A stretch of 64,000 nt of DNA, taken from the NCBI RefSeq assembly GCF_965249985.1, contig NZ_OZ252280.1, one strand, 5' to 3'. The notes under the pieces are model-generated. The model did not search any database and had not been told where the DNA came from. It saw only the letters and a list, made by a program, of their open reading frames with translations. The translations under genes were made by a program, and so were the position numbers. Shown one piece after another: positions 1 to 7,861 of the stretch (its first letter is position 1; the number at the start of each line of letters is the position of its first letter). The DNA is from Algiphilus sp022763315. Its GTDB lineage: Bacteria; Pseudomonadota; Gammaproteobacteria; Nevskiales; Nevskiaceae.

Positions 1-1
1 G

Positions 2-64
2 GGGCGTCCGCGGCGGCAACCGGAGGCATTCGTCGCGGCCTACCAGGTGAGTCCGCGCCTTTGA
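2..64 (+). CDS. 3' end of an unidentified gene cut by the window start
   Basis: The frame beginning at base 2 is open for 20 codons and ends in TGA at 62-64, six bases before the stop of the convergent hydrolase gene. The tail reads ...PEAFVAAYQVSPRL. It is too short to identify. A convergent end-to-end arrangement is the normal layout for two real genes, so this is probably a true C-terminus, but only position and reading frame support it. Confidence 0.4.
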   Translation, partial: GRPRRQPEAFVAAYQVSPRL

Positions 65-70
65 GCGGGC

Positions 71-592
71 TCAGGCCGGCTCCGAGGGCGTGGCCAGTGG
101 CGCGATGAAACGTGCGAAGTGCGCGGCGACCTCGTCAAGGCGCTCGTTGAGGGTATGTCCGGCGTCCAGCCAGTGCAGCACGGCGCCGTGGCGCTGGCAG
201 AAGCGCTCGGCCACCTGCGGCGGCACGATATCGTCGTGCAGGCCGTGCAGTACTGCGCAGTGCTCGGGTATGGCGTTGGGCTCTTCCGGCCATGCCGGAA
301 AATAGAGCGCGGGCGCGAGTAGGAAGAGGGCATCCACCGACAGGCGGGCGCAGGCATGGGCGGCTACATAGCCGCCCATGCTCGATCCCACCATCACCAG
401 AGGGTCGCCTTCCGGGCGGGAGTCCACCAGTTGCTCGAGCCGCTCGTGGGGGTCAAAGGTGTGCGTATAATCCGGCGAAACGACGGCAAAGCCGTGCGCG
501 CGGGCGACATCCGCCAACCGCTTGATCTTGATGCCCCACGGCCCGCTTTCCTTGCCGTGGTTGAAGCAGATCAGGGGGCTGGAACGGGGCAT
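71..592 (-). CDS. Small alpha/beta hydrolase
   Basis: A single-domain alpha/beta-hydrolase of about 173 residues. It has an N-terminal strand and oxyanion segment (ICFNHGKESGPWG), a nucleophile elbow GSSMGG (Ser near residue 71), an acid in LHGLHDD (around 120) and a catalytic His in DAGHT (around 146), so the Ser-Asp-His triad is complete. No signal peptide is visible, so a cytoplasmic esterase/thioesterase-like role is inferred; the substrate is unknown. The frame stays open upstream to 721. The ATG at 592 is chosen because the hydrolase fold begins there and because longer forms would run into the divergent gene at 607, which has a good ribosome site. No clear Shine-Dalgarno supports any start. 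Confidence 0.8.
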   Translation of the reverse strand: MPRSSPLICFNHGKESGPWGIKIKRLADVARAHGFAVVSPDYTHTFDPHERLEQLVDSRPEGDPLVMVGSSMGGYVAAHACARLSVDALFLLAPALYFPAWPEEPNAIPEHCAVLHGLHDDIVPPQVAERFCQRHGAVLHWLDAGHTLNERLDEVAAHFARFIAPLATPSEPA

Positions 593-606
593 GGGAGGAG
601 GTCTCG

Positions 607-966
607 ATGGCGAGAAAAAAGGAGACAAAGCCGACATCCGGCCGGTCATCCAGTCTAGCGAGTCGCCGCGCCGCACGCCGCCAATGGGAACGGGACAATC
701 CTTTGGAAGTGCGTCTGTCACTGGCCTTTCGATTCGGAGAGGAAGCCGACGACCGGATCACGATGCTGAATGATCGCGCCATCCCCATGGTTGGAAGCGT
801 TTTCCGCTACCGCGATCGCATTGCGCGGCAGTTCACGATGCTCTTCGTCCGTGCAGGCGCATCCCTGCCCAAGGTCCGCGCGGAGATTCTCCCGGCCGCG
901 CGCTGGCTGGCCATTCGCTCGTGGGTGCGCAGTGCGGATGACGACAATGATTCAGGAAAAAATTGA
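607..966 (+). CDS. Hypothetical basic protein
   Basis: This is a 119-residue protein starting at ATG 607, six bases after a strong AGGAGG site (595-600). The first 30 residues are rich in Lys, Arg and Ser and look disordered. The rest is a mix of charged and amphipathic helical sequence ending in an acidic tail (SADDDNDSGKN). I do not recognise a family. Its stop is immediately followed by the GTG of the next gene, so the two are probably cotranscribed and translationally coupled. The good ribosome site and coupling are the main arguments that it is real. Confidence 0.6.
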   Translation: MARKKETKPTSGRSSSLASRRAARRQWERDNPLEVRLSLAFRFGEEADDRITMLNDRAIPMVGSVFRYRDRIARQFTMLFVRAGASLPKVRAEILPAARWLAIRSWVRSADDDNDSGKN

Positions 967-1269
967 GTGCTGCGCTATCTCCAGATTGCCAATGTGGTGT
1001 TGCTCGCGTTTGGGGTGACCTTTGTGGTCACGCTTTCGGTCGTGGCGATCCTGCTCGCCTTCTGGGTGGGTGAGTATCCGAAGTACGAGAGCACACTCTC
1101 AGGCGTGCTGCGCGTCGTGCTGCTGGCCGGCATCCTGGCAGCAGCCGGTGCGCTGTGCGTGCGCTCTCTGCAGGGTCGGTGGCCGTTCTGGCCTGCGCTG
1201 CAATTCGCCGGATGGGGTGTATCGATGGTGGTGCTGTTCCTCGGTTTGAACATGTTGGGAGTAGGGTGA
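967..1269 (+). CDS. Small inner-membrane protein, three predicted helices
   Basis: This is a 100-residue protein whose GTG start abuts the TGA of the preceding gene. Three hydrophobic stretches are visible: about residues 8-33 (NVVLLAFGVTFVVTLSVVAI), 47-65 (VLRVVLLAGILAAAGALCV) and 78-97 (LQFAGWGVSMVVLFLGLNML). Short charged loops (GEYPKYES, RSLQGRWP) separate them. No catalytic motif is seen and I do not recognise a family. It sits in a short run with the upstream unknown gene and the FMN reductase downstream, which begins five bases later. Confidence 0.6.
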   Translation: MLRYLQIANVVLLAFGVTFVVTLSVVAILLAFWVGEYPKYESTLSGVLRVVLLAGILAAAGALCVRSLQGRWPFWPALQFAGWGVSMVVLFLGLNMLGVG

Positions 1270-1273
1270 AGTG

Positions 1274-1852
1274 ATGAAGGTTCTGTGCTTGAGTGGTTCG
1301 GCGCGCGCGGCGTCTTTCAATTCCGCCCTGCTTGCTGTCGCGGCAGCCGATCTGGCGTCTCGCGATATCGACGTAGTGCGCGTGGCTCCCGCGGAGCTGA
1401 CGGCGCTGCCGTTGATGGATCAAGACCTGGAAGCGGCCTCCGGTCTGCCGGAGCAGGCGCGCGCCCTCAAGGCCGCCTTCCACAAGGCCGACGGCGTTGT
1501 GCTGGCCTGCCCGGAATACAACGGATCATTGACGCCGCTGTTGAAGAACGTCATCGACTGGGTGTCGCGGCCCGATGAGGCTCTGCCGGCACCGGCCTGC
1601 TTTCAGCGTCGCCCGATGGCCCTGCTCGCAGCGTCGCCAGGCGCTCTGGGCGGTTTGCGCGGACTGCGTCACGTGCGCGAGATCCTGGGGAACCTATCTG
1701 CCATGGTGGTGCCGCGCCAGTTCGCCCTCGCCAAGGCCGGGGATGCCTTCGACGCGCAGGGGGCGCTGCGCGATAGCAAGAACCAGGAGGCGGTCGCCGG
1801 GGTTATCGACGATCTGCTGTACTGGATGGAAGCCATCCACGGGAAAGGCTGA
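1274..1852 (+). CDS. NADPH-dependent FMN reductase family protein
   Basis: A 192-residue flavodoxin-like flavoprotein of the FMN_red family (ChrR/azoreductase/SsuE relatives). The N-terminal phosphate-binding loop is LSGSARAASFNSAL (residues 6-19). The family signature PEYNGSLTPLLKNVIDW starts at about residue 80 and contacts the isoalloxazine and NAD(P)H. Members reduce FMN, quinones, azo dyes or chromate with NAD(P)H; the substrate here cannot be told. ATG 1274 is preferred over the GTG at 1271 because it gives the usual MKVLxLSGS opening. Its stop overlaps the start of the next gene (TGATG), suggesting an operon with the membrane hydrolase. Confidence 0.88.
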   Translation: MKVLCLSGSARAASFNSALLAVAAADLASRDIDVVRVAPAELTALPLMDQDLEAASGLPEQARALKAAFHKADGVVLACPEYNGSLTPLLKNVIDWVSRPDEALPAPACFQRRPMALLAASPGALGGLRGLRHVREILGNLSAMVVPRQFALAKAGDAFDAQGALRDSKNQEAVAGVIDDLLYWMEAIHGKG

Positions 1853-3243
1853 TGCGCGCGCCCACACGCTACAACCTGCGGTCCTTTTTGCCGATTGCCG
1901 CCGGCGCCTGCTGGCTGGCCGCAGGCGAGGGCATCGGCCTTCTGTTCACCATGCTGCCGGGCGCCTTGCTGCTCAGCGCCGGTATGGCGCTGCTGTTCAT
2001 GCCGGGCGATGTCCGCATCCCCCGCATGATGGCCGTGGGCGGCATCCTCGGACTCTTGCTTGCACCTTTCTTCTGGGCCTTTGACGATGGCGCACTGTTG
2101 GCCGCACTGCTCTCCGCGGGCAGCCTGGTGCTGAGCGGGCGTGAGGGGCTGCGCCTTATGCCGAATACGCCCGGCGTACCGCCGCCACCGGAAGACCTGA
2201 AGACCTATGCGCGCGCCGCGCTGGACGAGGCGCTGCTCGGTTATTTCTCCGGCACGGCCTCGGTGCCGGCAGGGCAGTTGGCCGAAGACAGCATTCGTAC
2301 CTTGAAAGCGCAACGCGAGGCGATCGAACGTCTTGGCTTTGACCGCAAGCCCGCGGCCTTGCACGGCGCGCCGGAGGCGCCCGAGCATGTGGTGTGGCAC
2401 AACCGTAGCCTGTTCGGCATGGACTACCGCTCGCTGCATTTCGACAGCGAATTCGTACCCCATGCCGAACTGCCCGGTGCCGATGCGTGGAAGCGGTTTG
2501 ATGCCAATCGGCAGACCGCGGCCTGGGTCTTTGAACATGAGGAAGGCGAGGACCGCCCGTGGTTGCTGTGCGTGCACGGTTATCGCATGGGCCACCCGGC
2601 GATGGATTTCTCGCTCTTCCCGCCGCGCGTGCTGCACGAGAAATACGGCCTGAATCTCCTCATGCCAGTACTTCCGCTGCATGGCATGCGGCGCAGTGGG
2701 CGGATTACAGGCAGCGAATTTCTGGACGGTGATCTTGGCGACCTCCTGCACGCGGAGTGTCAGACATTGTGGGATCTGCGCCGACACGTGGCCTGGCTGC
2801 GCGCACGGGGTGCGCGACGCATCGGTGCGCTGGGATTCTCGCTGGGCGGCTACAACACCGCCTTGCTGGCGCAGCACGAAGCGTTGGATTTCGCCATTGC
2901 CGGCATTCCAGTGGCGGATCTGGCAGGCGTGCTGTGGCCGAACCTTCCTGATTTGCATCAGCGCTATTTCGCTCATCTTGGTGCGGAACCCGACCTGCTG
3001 CGCGCCGCACTGCAGCCGGTGTCACCGCTGGCCTACGCACCGGTGATTCCGCAGTCACGCCGCTTCATTTTTGGCGGTCTGGCAGATCGCCTGGTGCCGC
3101 CCGCAGAAGTGGCGCGGCTGGCGGCGCACTGGGCGATCGAGCCGACCTGGTACCCGGGAGGCCATGTCACTTTCCGTGGCAGCGGCGTCGTCACGCGCGA
3201 ACTGCGACGTGCGATGGAGGTGGCGGAGTGGCCCAGCGCCTAG
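1852..3243 (+). CDS. Membrane-anchored alpha/beta hydrolase
   Basis: This is a 463-residue protein. Residues 10-90 hold three or four hydrophobic helices (GACWLAAGEGIGLLFTMLPG and following), so the N-terminus is membrane-embedded. A soluble alpha/beta-hydrolase domain follows from about residue 200. It contains the oxyanion region LLCVHGYRMG, a nucleophile elbow GFSLGGYN (Ser near 329), an acid in FGGLADRLVPP and a terminal His in YPGGHVTF, so the triad is complete. The likely role is an esterase or lipase-like enzyme acting at the inner membrane; the substrate is not predictable. The ATG overlaps the stop of the FMN reductase gene, indicating translational coupling. Confidence 0.85.
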   Translation: MRAPTRYNLRSFLPIAAGACWLAAGEGIGLLFTMLPGALLLSAGMALLFMPGDVRIPRMMAVGGILGLLLAPFFWAFDDGALLAALLSAGSLVLSGREGLRLMPNTPGVPPPPEDLKTYARAALDEALLGYFSGTASVPAGQLAEDSIRTLKAQREAIERLGFDRKPAALHGAPEAPEHVVWHNRSLFGMDYRSLHFDSEFVPHAELPGADAWKRFDANRQTAAWVFEHEEGEDRPWLLCVHGYRMGHPAMDFSLFPPRVLHEKYGLNLLMPVLPLHGMRRSGRITGSEFLDGDLGDLLHAECQTLWDLRRHVAWLRARGARRIGALGFSLGGYNTALLAQHEALDFAIAGIPVADLAGVLWPNLPDLHQRYFAHLGAEPDLLRAALQPVSPLAYAPVIPQSRRFIFGGLADRLVPPAEVARLAAHWAIEPTWYPGGHVTFRGSGVVTRELRRAMEVAEWPSA

Positions 3244-3289
3244 GCGGCGCCGCGTGGTCCCCTTCAAGAGAACGGGCGCGCTACACTTT

Positions 3290-3303
3290 GTGGTCAAAAC
3301 CAC
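3290..3303. promoter_or_regulatory. Inverted repeat before the FabH-like gene
   Basis: GTGGTCAAAACCAC is a perfect 5-bp inverted repeat with a 4-bp centre, 23 bases upstream of the start codon at 3327. It lies just after TACACT (3282-3287), a plausible -10 box. A palindrome at that place would overlap the transcription start and could be a repressor operator. The TGGT...ACCA arms recall acyl-CoA-responsive regulators, but the spacing does not fit the FadR consensus, so no regulator is named. Confidence 0.35.
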
Positions 3304-3326
3304 GATAGAACGGACGACGAGGCGAT

Positions 3327-4451
3327 ATGGTGCAGACGGTGGTCATCGGCGGCACAGGGCTTTATACCCCCGAGCAGAAGATCTCCAATGAGGAACTGGT
3401 GGAGAGCTTCAACACCTACGTCGCGCTGTACAACGAAGAGCATGCTGAGGCCATCGCGGCCGGCACCGTGCAGCCGTTGCAGCCGTCTTCAGCTGAATTC
3501 ATCGAAAAGGCCTCGGGTATCCGCTCGCGCTACGTACTCGATCGTGAAGGCATTCTCGACCCCAAGCGGATGCGGCCACGGCTCCCAACCCGCGCCAATG
3601 ACGAGCCCTCGTTCATGTGCGAGATGGGGGTGGTTGCCTGTCGTGAGGCGCTGCAGCAGGCAGGGGTGGGCGTCGATGGCGTCGACGGCATCATCGTCGC
3701 CTGTTCCAACATGCAGCGCCCCTATCCGGCCATCGCGGTGGAACTGCAGGCCGCACTCGGTATTGAGGGTTGGGGCTACGACATGAACGTCGCCTGCGCC
3801 TCAGCCGCCTTCGGTATCCAGGCGGCGGCGGATGCGGTGCGAAATGGCAGTGCCCGCGCAGTGCTAGTGGTGAGCCCGGAAATCTGCAGTGGTCACCTCA
3901 ATTTCTGCGATCGGGACTCCCATTTCATTTTCGGCGATGCCGCCACGGCGGTGCTGGTATCAGCAGCCGACGGACCACCCGGAGAGGGGCAGTTCGAAGT
4001 GCTGGGCACGCGGCTGCGTACCGTCTTCTCCAACAATATCCGCAACAACCGGGGTTTTTTGAACCGTAGCGAATCTCCCGGGCGCAGCGAGGCGGATCGG
4101 CTCTTCGTCCAGAACGGTCGACGCGTCTTCAAGGATGTGGTTCCCATGGTGTCCGAATTGATCAGCACGCATCTGCGCGATCTCGGTATCGAGCCGCATA
4201 GCGTGCGACGCTTCTACCTGCATCAGGCCAATCTTGCGATGAACGAGTACATCGCCCGACGCGTGCTGGGACGCGACGCTACGGCGGACGATGCGCCAGT
4301 GATTCTCGACGAGTATGCCAACACCAGTTCCGCTGGCTCGGTGATTGCCTTCCACAAGCACCGGGATGACATCCAACGCGATGACATCGTTGTGCTCAGT
4401 GGCTTCGGTGCCGGCTATTCGGCGGGCTGCGTGGTCATGCGCAAACACTGA
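3327..4451 (+). CDS. Beta-ketoacyl-ACP synthase III-like enzyme (FabH homologue)
   Basis: A 374-residue thiolase-fold condensing enzyme. The Cys-His-Asn triad of the KAS III family is present: Cys in MNVACASAAFG (about 157), His in LHQANLAMNEY (about 299) and Asn in YANTSSAG (about 331). It is longer than typical FabH (about 320) and has an insertion between residues 30 and 85, as in the Pseudomonas FabH-like protein that condenses medium-chain acyl-CoA with malonyl-ACP and returns beta-oxidation intermediates to fatty-acid synthesis. A similar role is inferred here. It stands apart from the fab operon at 38-41 kb and has its own upstream palindrome. pepN follows 37 bases downstream on the same strand. 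Confidence 0.92.
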   Translation: MVQTVVIGGTGLYTPEQKISNEELVESFNTYVALYNEEHAEAIAAGTVQPLQPSSAEFIEKASGIRSRYVLDREGILDPKRMRPRLPTRANDEPSFMCEMGVVACREALQQAGVGVDGVDGIIVACSNMQRPYPAIAVELQAALGIEGWGYDMNVACASAAFGIQAAADAVRNGSARAVLVVSPEICSGHLNFCDRDSHFIFGDAATAVLVSAADGPPGEGQFEVLGTRLRTVFSNNIRNNRGFLNRSESPGRSEADRLFVQNGRRVFKDVVPMVSELISTHLRDLGIEPHSVRRFYLHQANLAMNEYIARRVLGRDATADDAPVILDEYANTSSAGSVIAFHKHRDDIQRDDIVVLSGFGAGYSAGCVVMRKH

Positions 4452-4488
4452 AGTCCTGGCACGCCCATTTCTCTTCGCTGGATTTTCC

Positions 4489-7095
4489 ATGGCAGACGAT
4501 CGCACCGCCGCCACACCGGATGGCGGCACTGAATGGATTCGCCGCGCCGACTACCAGCCGCCGCGCTACCGCATTAACCGCGTCGAATTGGCGGTGGACG
4601 TGGACGCGCGCACGGTGGTCACGTCCCGGATGCAGATCGAGCGAAACGCCGGCGCCGACCCGGAGGCGCCGCTTTGGCTCGATGCGCGCGATCTGGAACT
4701 ACTCTCGATCCGAGTCGATGACGCGCCGCTTGCCGCTGACCGGCTAGTGCACGGCAATGGCGGGTTCTGGGTGCATGGTCTGCCGACGCAATGCCTGATC
4801 GAAACGCAATGCGCGATTCACCCGGAACAGAACACCGCGCTGGAAGGTTTCTATGCCTCGGGGCCGATGTATTGCACGCAATGCGAAGCGCATGGCTTCT
4901 CGCGCATCACGCCCTTCATCGATCGGCCCGACGTGCTTGCCCGCTTCCAGGTACGCCTGACCGCAGACGCCACACGCTTCCCGGTCCTGCTCGCCAATGG
5001 CGATTGCATCGAGCGCGGTACGCTGGATGACGGTCGGCACTTCACGGTCTGGGAGGACCCCTTCCCCAAACCCTGCTATCTGTTTGCCATGGTCGCGGGC
5101 GATCTTGCCCTGGTGCGCGGTGACTACCGCACCAGCGAAGGGCGCCCGATCGCGCTGGAGTTCTATGTGGACCACGGCAGCGAAGGGCTGGTGGACCACG
5201 CCATGGAAGCCCTCCGCCAAGCCATGCGCTGGGACGAGGAATGCTTTGGCCTCCACTACGATCTTGATACCTACATGGTCGTGGCCGCACGCGCCTTCAA
5301 CATGGGGGCGATGGAGAACAAGGGACTCAACATCTTCAATTCCTCGCTGGTGCTGGCTTCGACGCGCACCGCCACCGATGCGACCTTTGACGCCATCACG
5401 TCGGTCATCGCGCACGAGTATTTCCACAACTACACCGGGAACCGGGTGACCTGTCGCGACTGGTTTCAGCTGTCGCTGAAAGAAGGTCTGACGGTCTTCC
5501 GCGACCAGCGCTTCAGCGAGGATGTGCTGGGCGCCTCGGTGCAGCGCATCGAACAGGCACGCGCCCTGCGCGCCGTGCAGTTTCCCGAGGATGCCGGGCC
5601 CACTGCGCACCCGGTGCGGCCGGATGCCTACAAGGAAGTGAATAACTTCTACACGCCGACCGTGTACGAGAAGGGCGCTGAGATCGTGCGCATGATGCAT
5701 GCGCGCATCGGCGAGTCGGCCTTCCGCGAAGGTCTGCGCAGCTATCTCCAACAGCACGACGGTACCGCCGCTACCATTGAGGATTTCGTGCAGGCGTTGT
5801 CCACCGCCGCCGGCGTCGATCTCGACGGCTTTCTGGCCTGGTACGGTCAGGCCGGCACGCCGCGGCTGGCGGTGCGCCGCGAGTGGCTGCCCGAGCAGGG
5901 ACGCATGCGCCTGCATTTCAACCAGCACACGCCGGCCACGCCGGGTCAGCCCGACAAGCAGCCGCTGCCGATTCCGATCCGCATGCAGTTGCTTGATGGC
6001 GAAGGCGAGGTACGTCCGCTGCCCGCGCATCCGGCGCGCCAGGGTGATGACCTGCTGCTGATGACGGAGGCAACGCTGACGCTGGACATCGACAGCGACG
6101 AGCCCTTGCTGCCCGCCTGTCTGATGGGACTGTCCGCCCCGGTGATCCTGCAAGGCGACTACAGCACGCTGGATCTGCAGCGGCTCGCGGTACAGGCCGG
6201 GGATCCCTACGTGCGCTGGGATGCCTTGCAGCAATTGCACGCACAGGCGCATCGCGCCCTCATGGCCGACGACGATTCGCTACTTGAGCCCTTGCTGGTC
6301 AGCCTGCAGCGGATTGCGGCATCACCGCCCGAGGACGAGGCCTTCACCGCCATGCTGTTGGCGCCACCGGCGATGTCGTGGCTATGGGAGCAATACGATA
6401 CGCTCGATCCGCAGCGTTTCATGGCGGCGTTTCAGTCACTGAAGACGGCGGTGGCGCGCGCGCTGTGCGGACCGCTTTCGGTGTGGGCCCAGCGCAACCC
6501 GATTGCCCCGGGCCGTGCGGGGCAACGGGCCTTGACCAATGTCGCCCTCGGCTATTTGCTGCTGCTGCAATCCGACGCCGTGCTGGCGCTGGCGCGGCGC
6601 CGCGTCTGTGACGACAACATGACCCTGGCGATGGCCGCACTACAGGGCTTGAACCAGACAGCCACCGGCGAATGCACCTTGGCCAACGCCGCCTTCTACG
6701 AGCGCTGGCGCGATGACGCGCTGGTGCTCGACCGCTGGTTTGCGGTGCAGGCAGCTTCGCCGCACTGCACCGTCGAGGGCGTGCAGCAGCTGCTTGAGCA
6801 TCCCGATTTCGACTGGCAGAACCCCAATCGAGTGCGCGCGGTGGTGGCCAGTTTCGCGCGCGAGAATCTCTCGCATTTTCATAGCGAAGCGGGCTATGCC
6901 CTGTACGCCGACATTCTGCAGCGGCTGGATCGGAGCAATCCGCAGATCGCCGCCAGACTGTGCCGACCCTTGATCGGCTTTGCCCGCCTGGCAGAGCCCT
7001 GGTCGGGCCAGCAGCGCGCTGCCGCGCAGGCCTTGCGCGCACGCGCTGCCTCGCCGAATCTGCAGGAAATGCTGGACGCGGCACTGCACGACTGA
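4489..7095 (+). CDS. pepN: Aminopeptidase N (PepN, M1 family)
   Basis: An 868-residue zinc metallopeptidase matching the length of E. coli PepN (870). The exopeptidase signature GAMENKGLN is at about residue 272. The zinc motif HEYFHNYTGN starts at about 308, with the third ligand Glu in LKEGLTVF. The N-terminal beta domain opens with DYQPPRYRINRVEL, as usual for the family. The C-terminal half is helical (DUF3458-type). It removes N-terminal residues from peptides in the cytoplasm. The frame is open upstream to 4345 inside the preceding gene, but ATG 4489 gives the family-typical start. A Pho box follows directly after its stop codon. Confidence 0.97.
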   Translation: MADDRTAATPDGGTEWIRRADYQPPRYRINRVELAVDVDARTVVTSRMQIERNAGADPEAPLWLDARDLELLSIRVDDAPLAADRLVHGNGGFWVHGLPTQCLIETQCAIHPEQNTALEGFYASGPMYCTQCEAHGFSRITPFIDRPDVLARFQVRLTADATRFPVLLANGDCIERGTLDDGRHFTVWEDPFPKPCYLFAMVAGDLALVRGDYRTSEGRPIALEFYVDHGSEGLVDHAMEALRQAMRWDEECFGLHYDLDTYMVVAARAFNMGAMENKGLNIFNSSLVLASTRTATDATFDAITSVIAHEYFHNYTGNRVTCRDWFQLSLKEGLTVFRDQRFSEDVLGASVQRIEQARALRAVQFPEDAGPTAHPVRPDAYKEVNNFYTPTVYEKGAEIVRMMHARIGESAFREGLRSYLQQHDGTAATIEDFVQALSTAAGVDLDGFLAWYGQAGTPRLAVRREWLPEQGRMRLHFNQHTPATPGQPDKQPLPIPIRMQLLDGEGEVRPLPAHPARQGDDLLLMTEATLTLDIDSDEPLLPACLMGLSAPVILQGDYSTLDLQRLAVQAGDPYVRWDALQQLHAQAHRALMADDDSLLEPLLVSLQRIAASPPEDEAFTAMLLAPPAMSWLWEQYDTLDPQRFMAAFQSLKTAVARALCGPLSVWAQRNPIAPGRAGQRALTNVALGYLLLLQSDAVLALARRRVCDDNMTLAMAALQGLNQTATGECTLANAAFYERWRDDALVLDRWFAVQAASPHCTVEGVQQLLEHPDFDWQNPNRVRAVVASFARENLSHFHSEAGYALYADILQRLDRSNPQIAARLCRPLIGFARLAEPWSGQQRAAAQALRARAASPNLQEMLDAALHD

Positions 7096-7113
7096 CTGTC
7101 ACGCAAGTGTCAC
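7096..7113 (+). promoter_or_regulatory. Pho box upstream of phoB
   Basis: Two half-sites, CTGTCAC and GTGTCAC, are separated by GCAA, which gives the 11-bp direct-repeat period bound by PhoB (consensus CTGTCAT-N4-CTGTCAT). The box begins one base after the pepN stop and 40 bases before the phoB start. It indicates autoregulation of phoBR by phosphate starvation. Confidence 0.8.
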
Positions 7114-7152
7114 CTGTTGCCAATATCCTCCCGACCTGGCAATAAGGCTGTC

Positions 7153-7851
7153 ATGGACGTGTCAGGAAAGCGCATTCTGGTGGTGGAAGACGAAGCGGGC
7201 ATCCGCGAGATGATCCGCTTCGCCTTGGAAAGGGAATCCTTCGACGTGCTCGAGGCCGGTGATGTCTCCGAGGCCCGCGTGCACGTGGCGGATCTTCGTC
7301 CGGATCTGATCCTGCTCGACTGGATGCTCCCGGGCACCTCCGGCGTCGACTATGCTCGCGAACTCAAGGGAGATCCGACCACGCGCGATATCCCTGTGAT
7401 CATGGTGACCGCGCGCGCCGAGGAAGAGGACACGGTGCGCGGCTTGAATGTCGGCGCCGATGACTACATGACCAAGCCCTTTTCCTTCCCTGAGCTGGTG
7501 GCGCGCATCCACGCCGTGCTGCGCCGCGCCGTACCGGGAGGCGAATCCGAATGCATCACGGTGTCCGGACTGGCGGTGGACGCCGCCAGCCAGCGCGTGA
7601 CCGCGGATGGTGATCCGGTGCGCCTGGGCCCGACGGAATACCGCCTGCTGCATTTTTTCGCCAGTCATCCGGAGCGCGTCTACACGCGTGAGCAGGTGCT
7701 CGACCGTGTCTGGGGTCACAATGTCTATGTCGAAGAGCGTACGGTGGATGTGCATATCCGCCGCCTGCGCAAGGCGCTGGCGCCTTTCGGCTACGATGGC
7801 ATGATCCAGACGGTCCGTGGCACTGGCTATCGATTCTCCGACAAATTCTGA
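7153..7851 (+). CDS. phoB: Phosphate regulon response regulator PhoB
   Basis: A 232-residue OmpR-family regulator. The receiver domain (residues 5-120) has an acidic pair VVEDE, phospho-acceptor Asp near 56 (LLDWMLPG), a Thr in MVTARAEEED and Lys in MTKPFS. The C-terminal winged helix (about 130-230) ends with the family motif VRGTGYRFS. When phosphorylated by PhoR it binds Pho boxes; three clear ones sit in this locus. ATG 7153 is chosen over the upstream in-frame start at 7117 because the MxxxGKRILVVEDE opening is typical and 7117 would lie inside the promoter. phoR follows directly. Confidence 0.97.
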   Translation: MDVSGKRILVVEDEAGIREMIRFALERESFDVLEAGDVSEARVHVADLRPDLILLDWMLPGTSGVDYARELKGDPTTRDIPVIMVTARAEEEDTVRGLNVGADDYMTKPFSFPELVARIHAVLRRAVPGGESECITVSGLAVDAASQRVTADGDPVRLGPTEYRLLHFFASHPERVYTREQVLDRVWGHNVYVEERTVDVHIRRLRKALAPFGYDGMIQTVRGTGYRFSDKF

Positions 7852-7861
7852 CGTCGCCCGA

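Noticed and set aside
4744..6252. Long minus-strand frame opposite pepN
   Set aside because: PepN has all its motifs in the plus frame. The antisense frame shows only composition bias and no domain.
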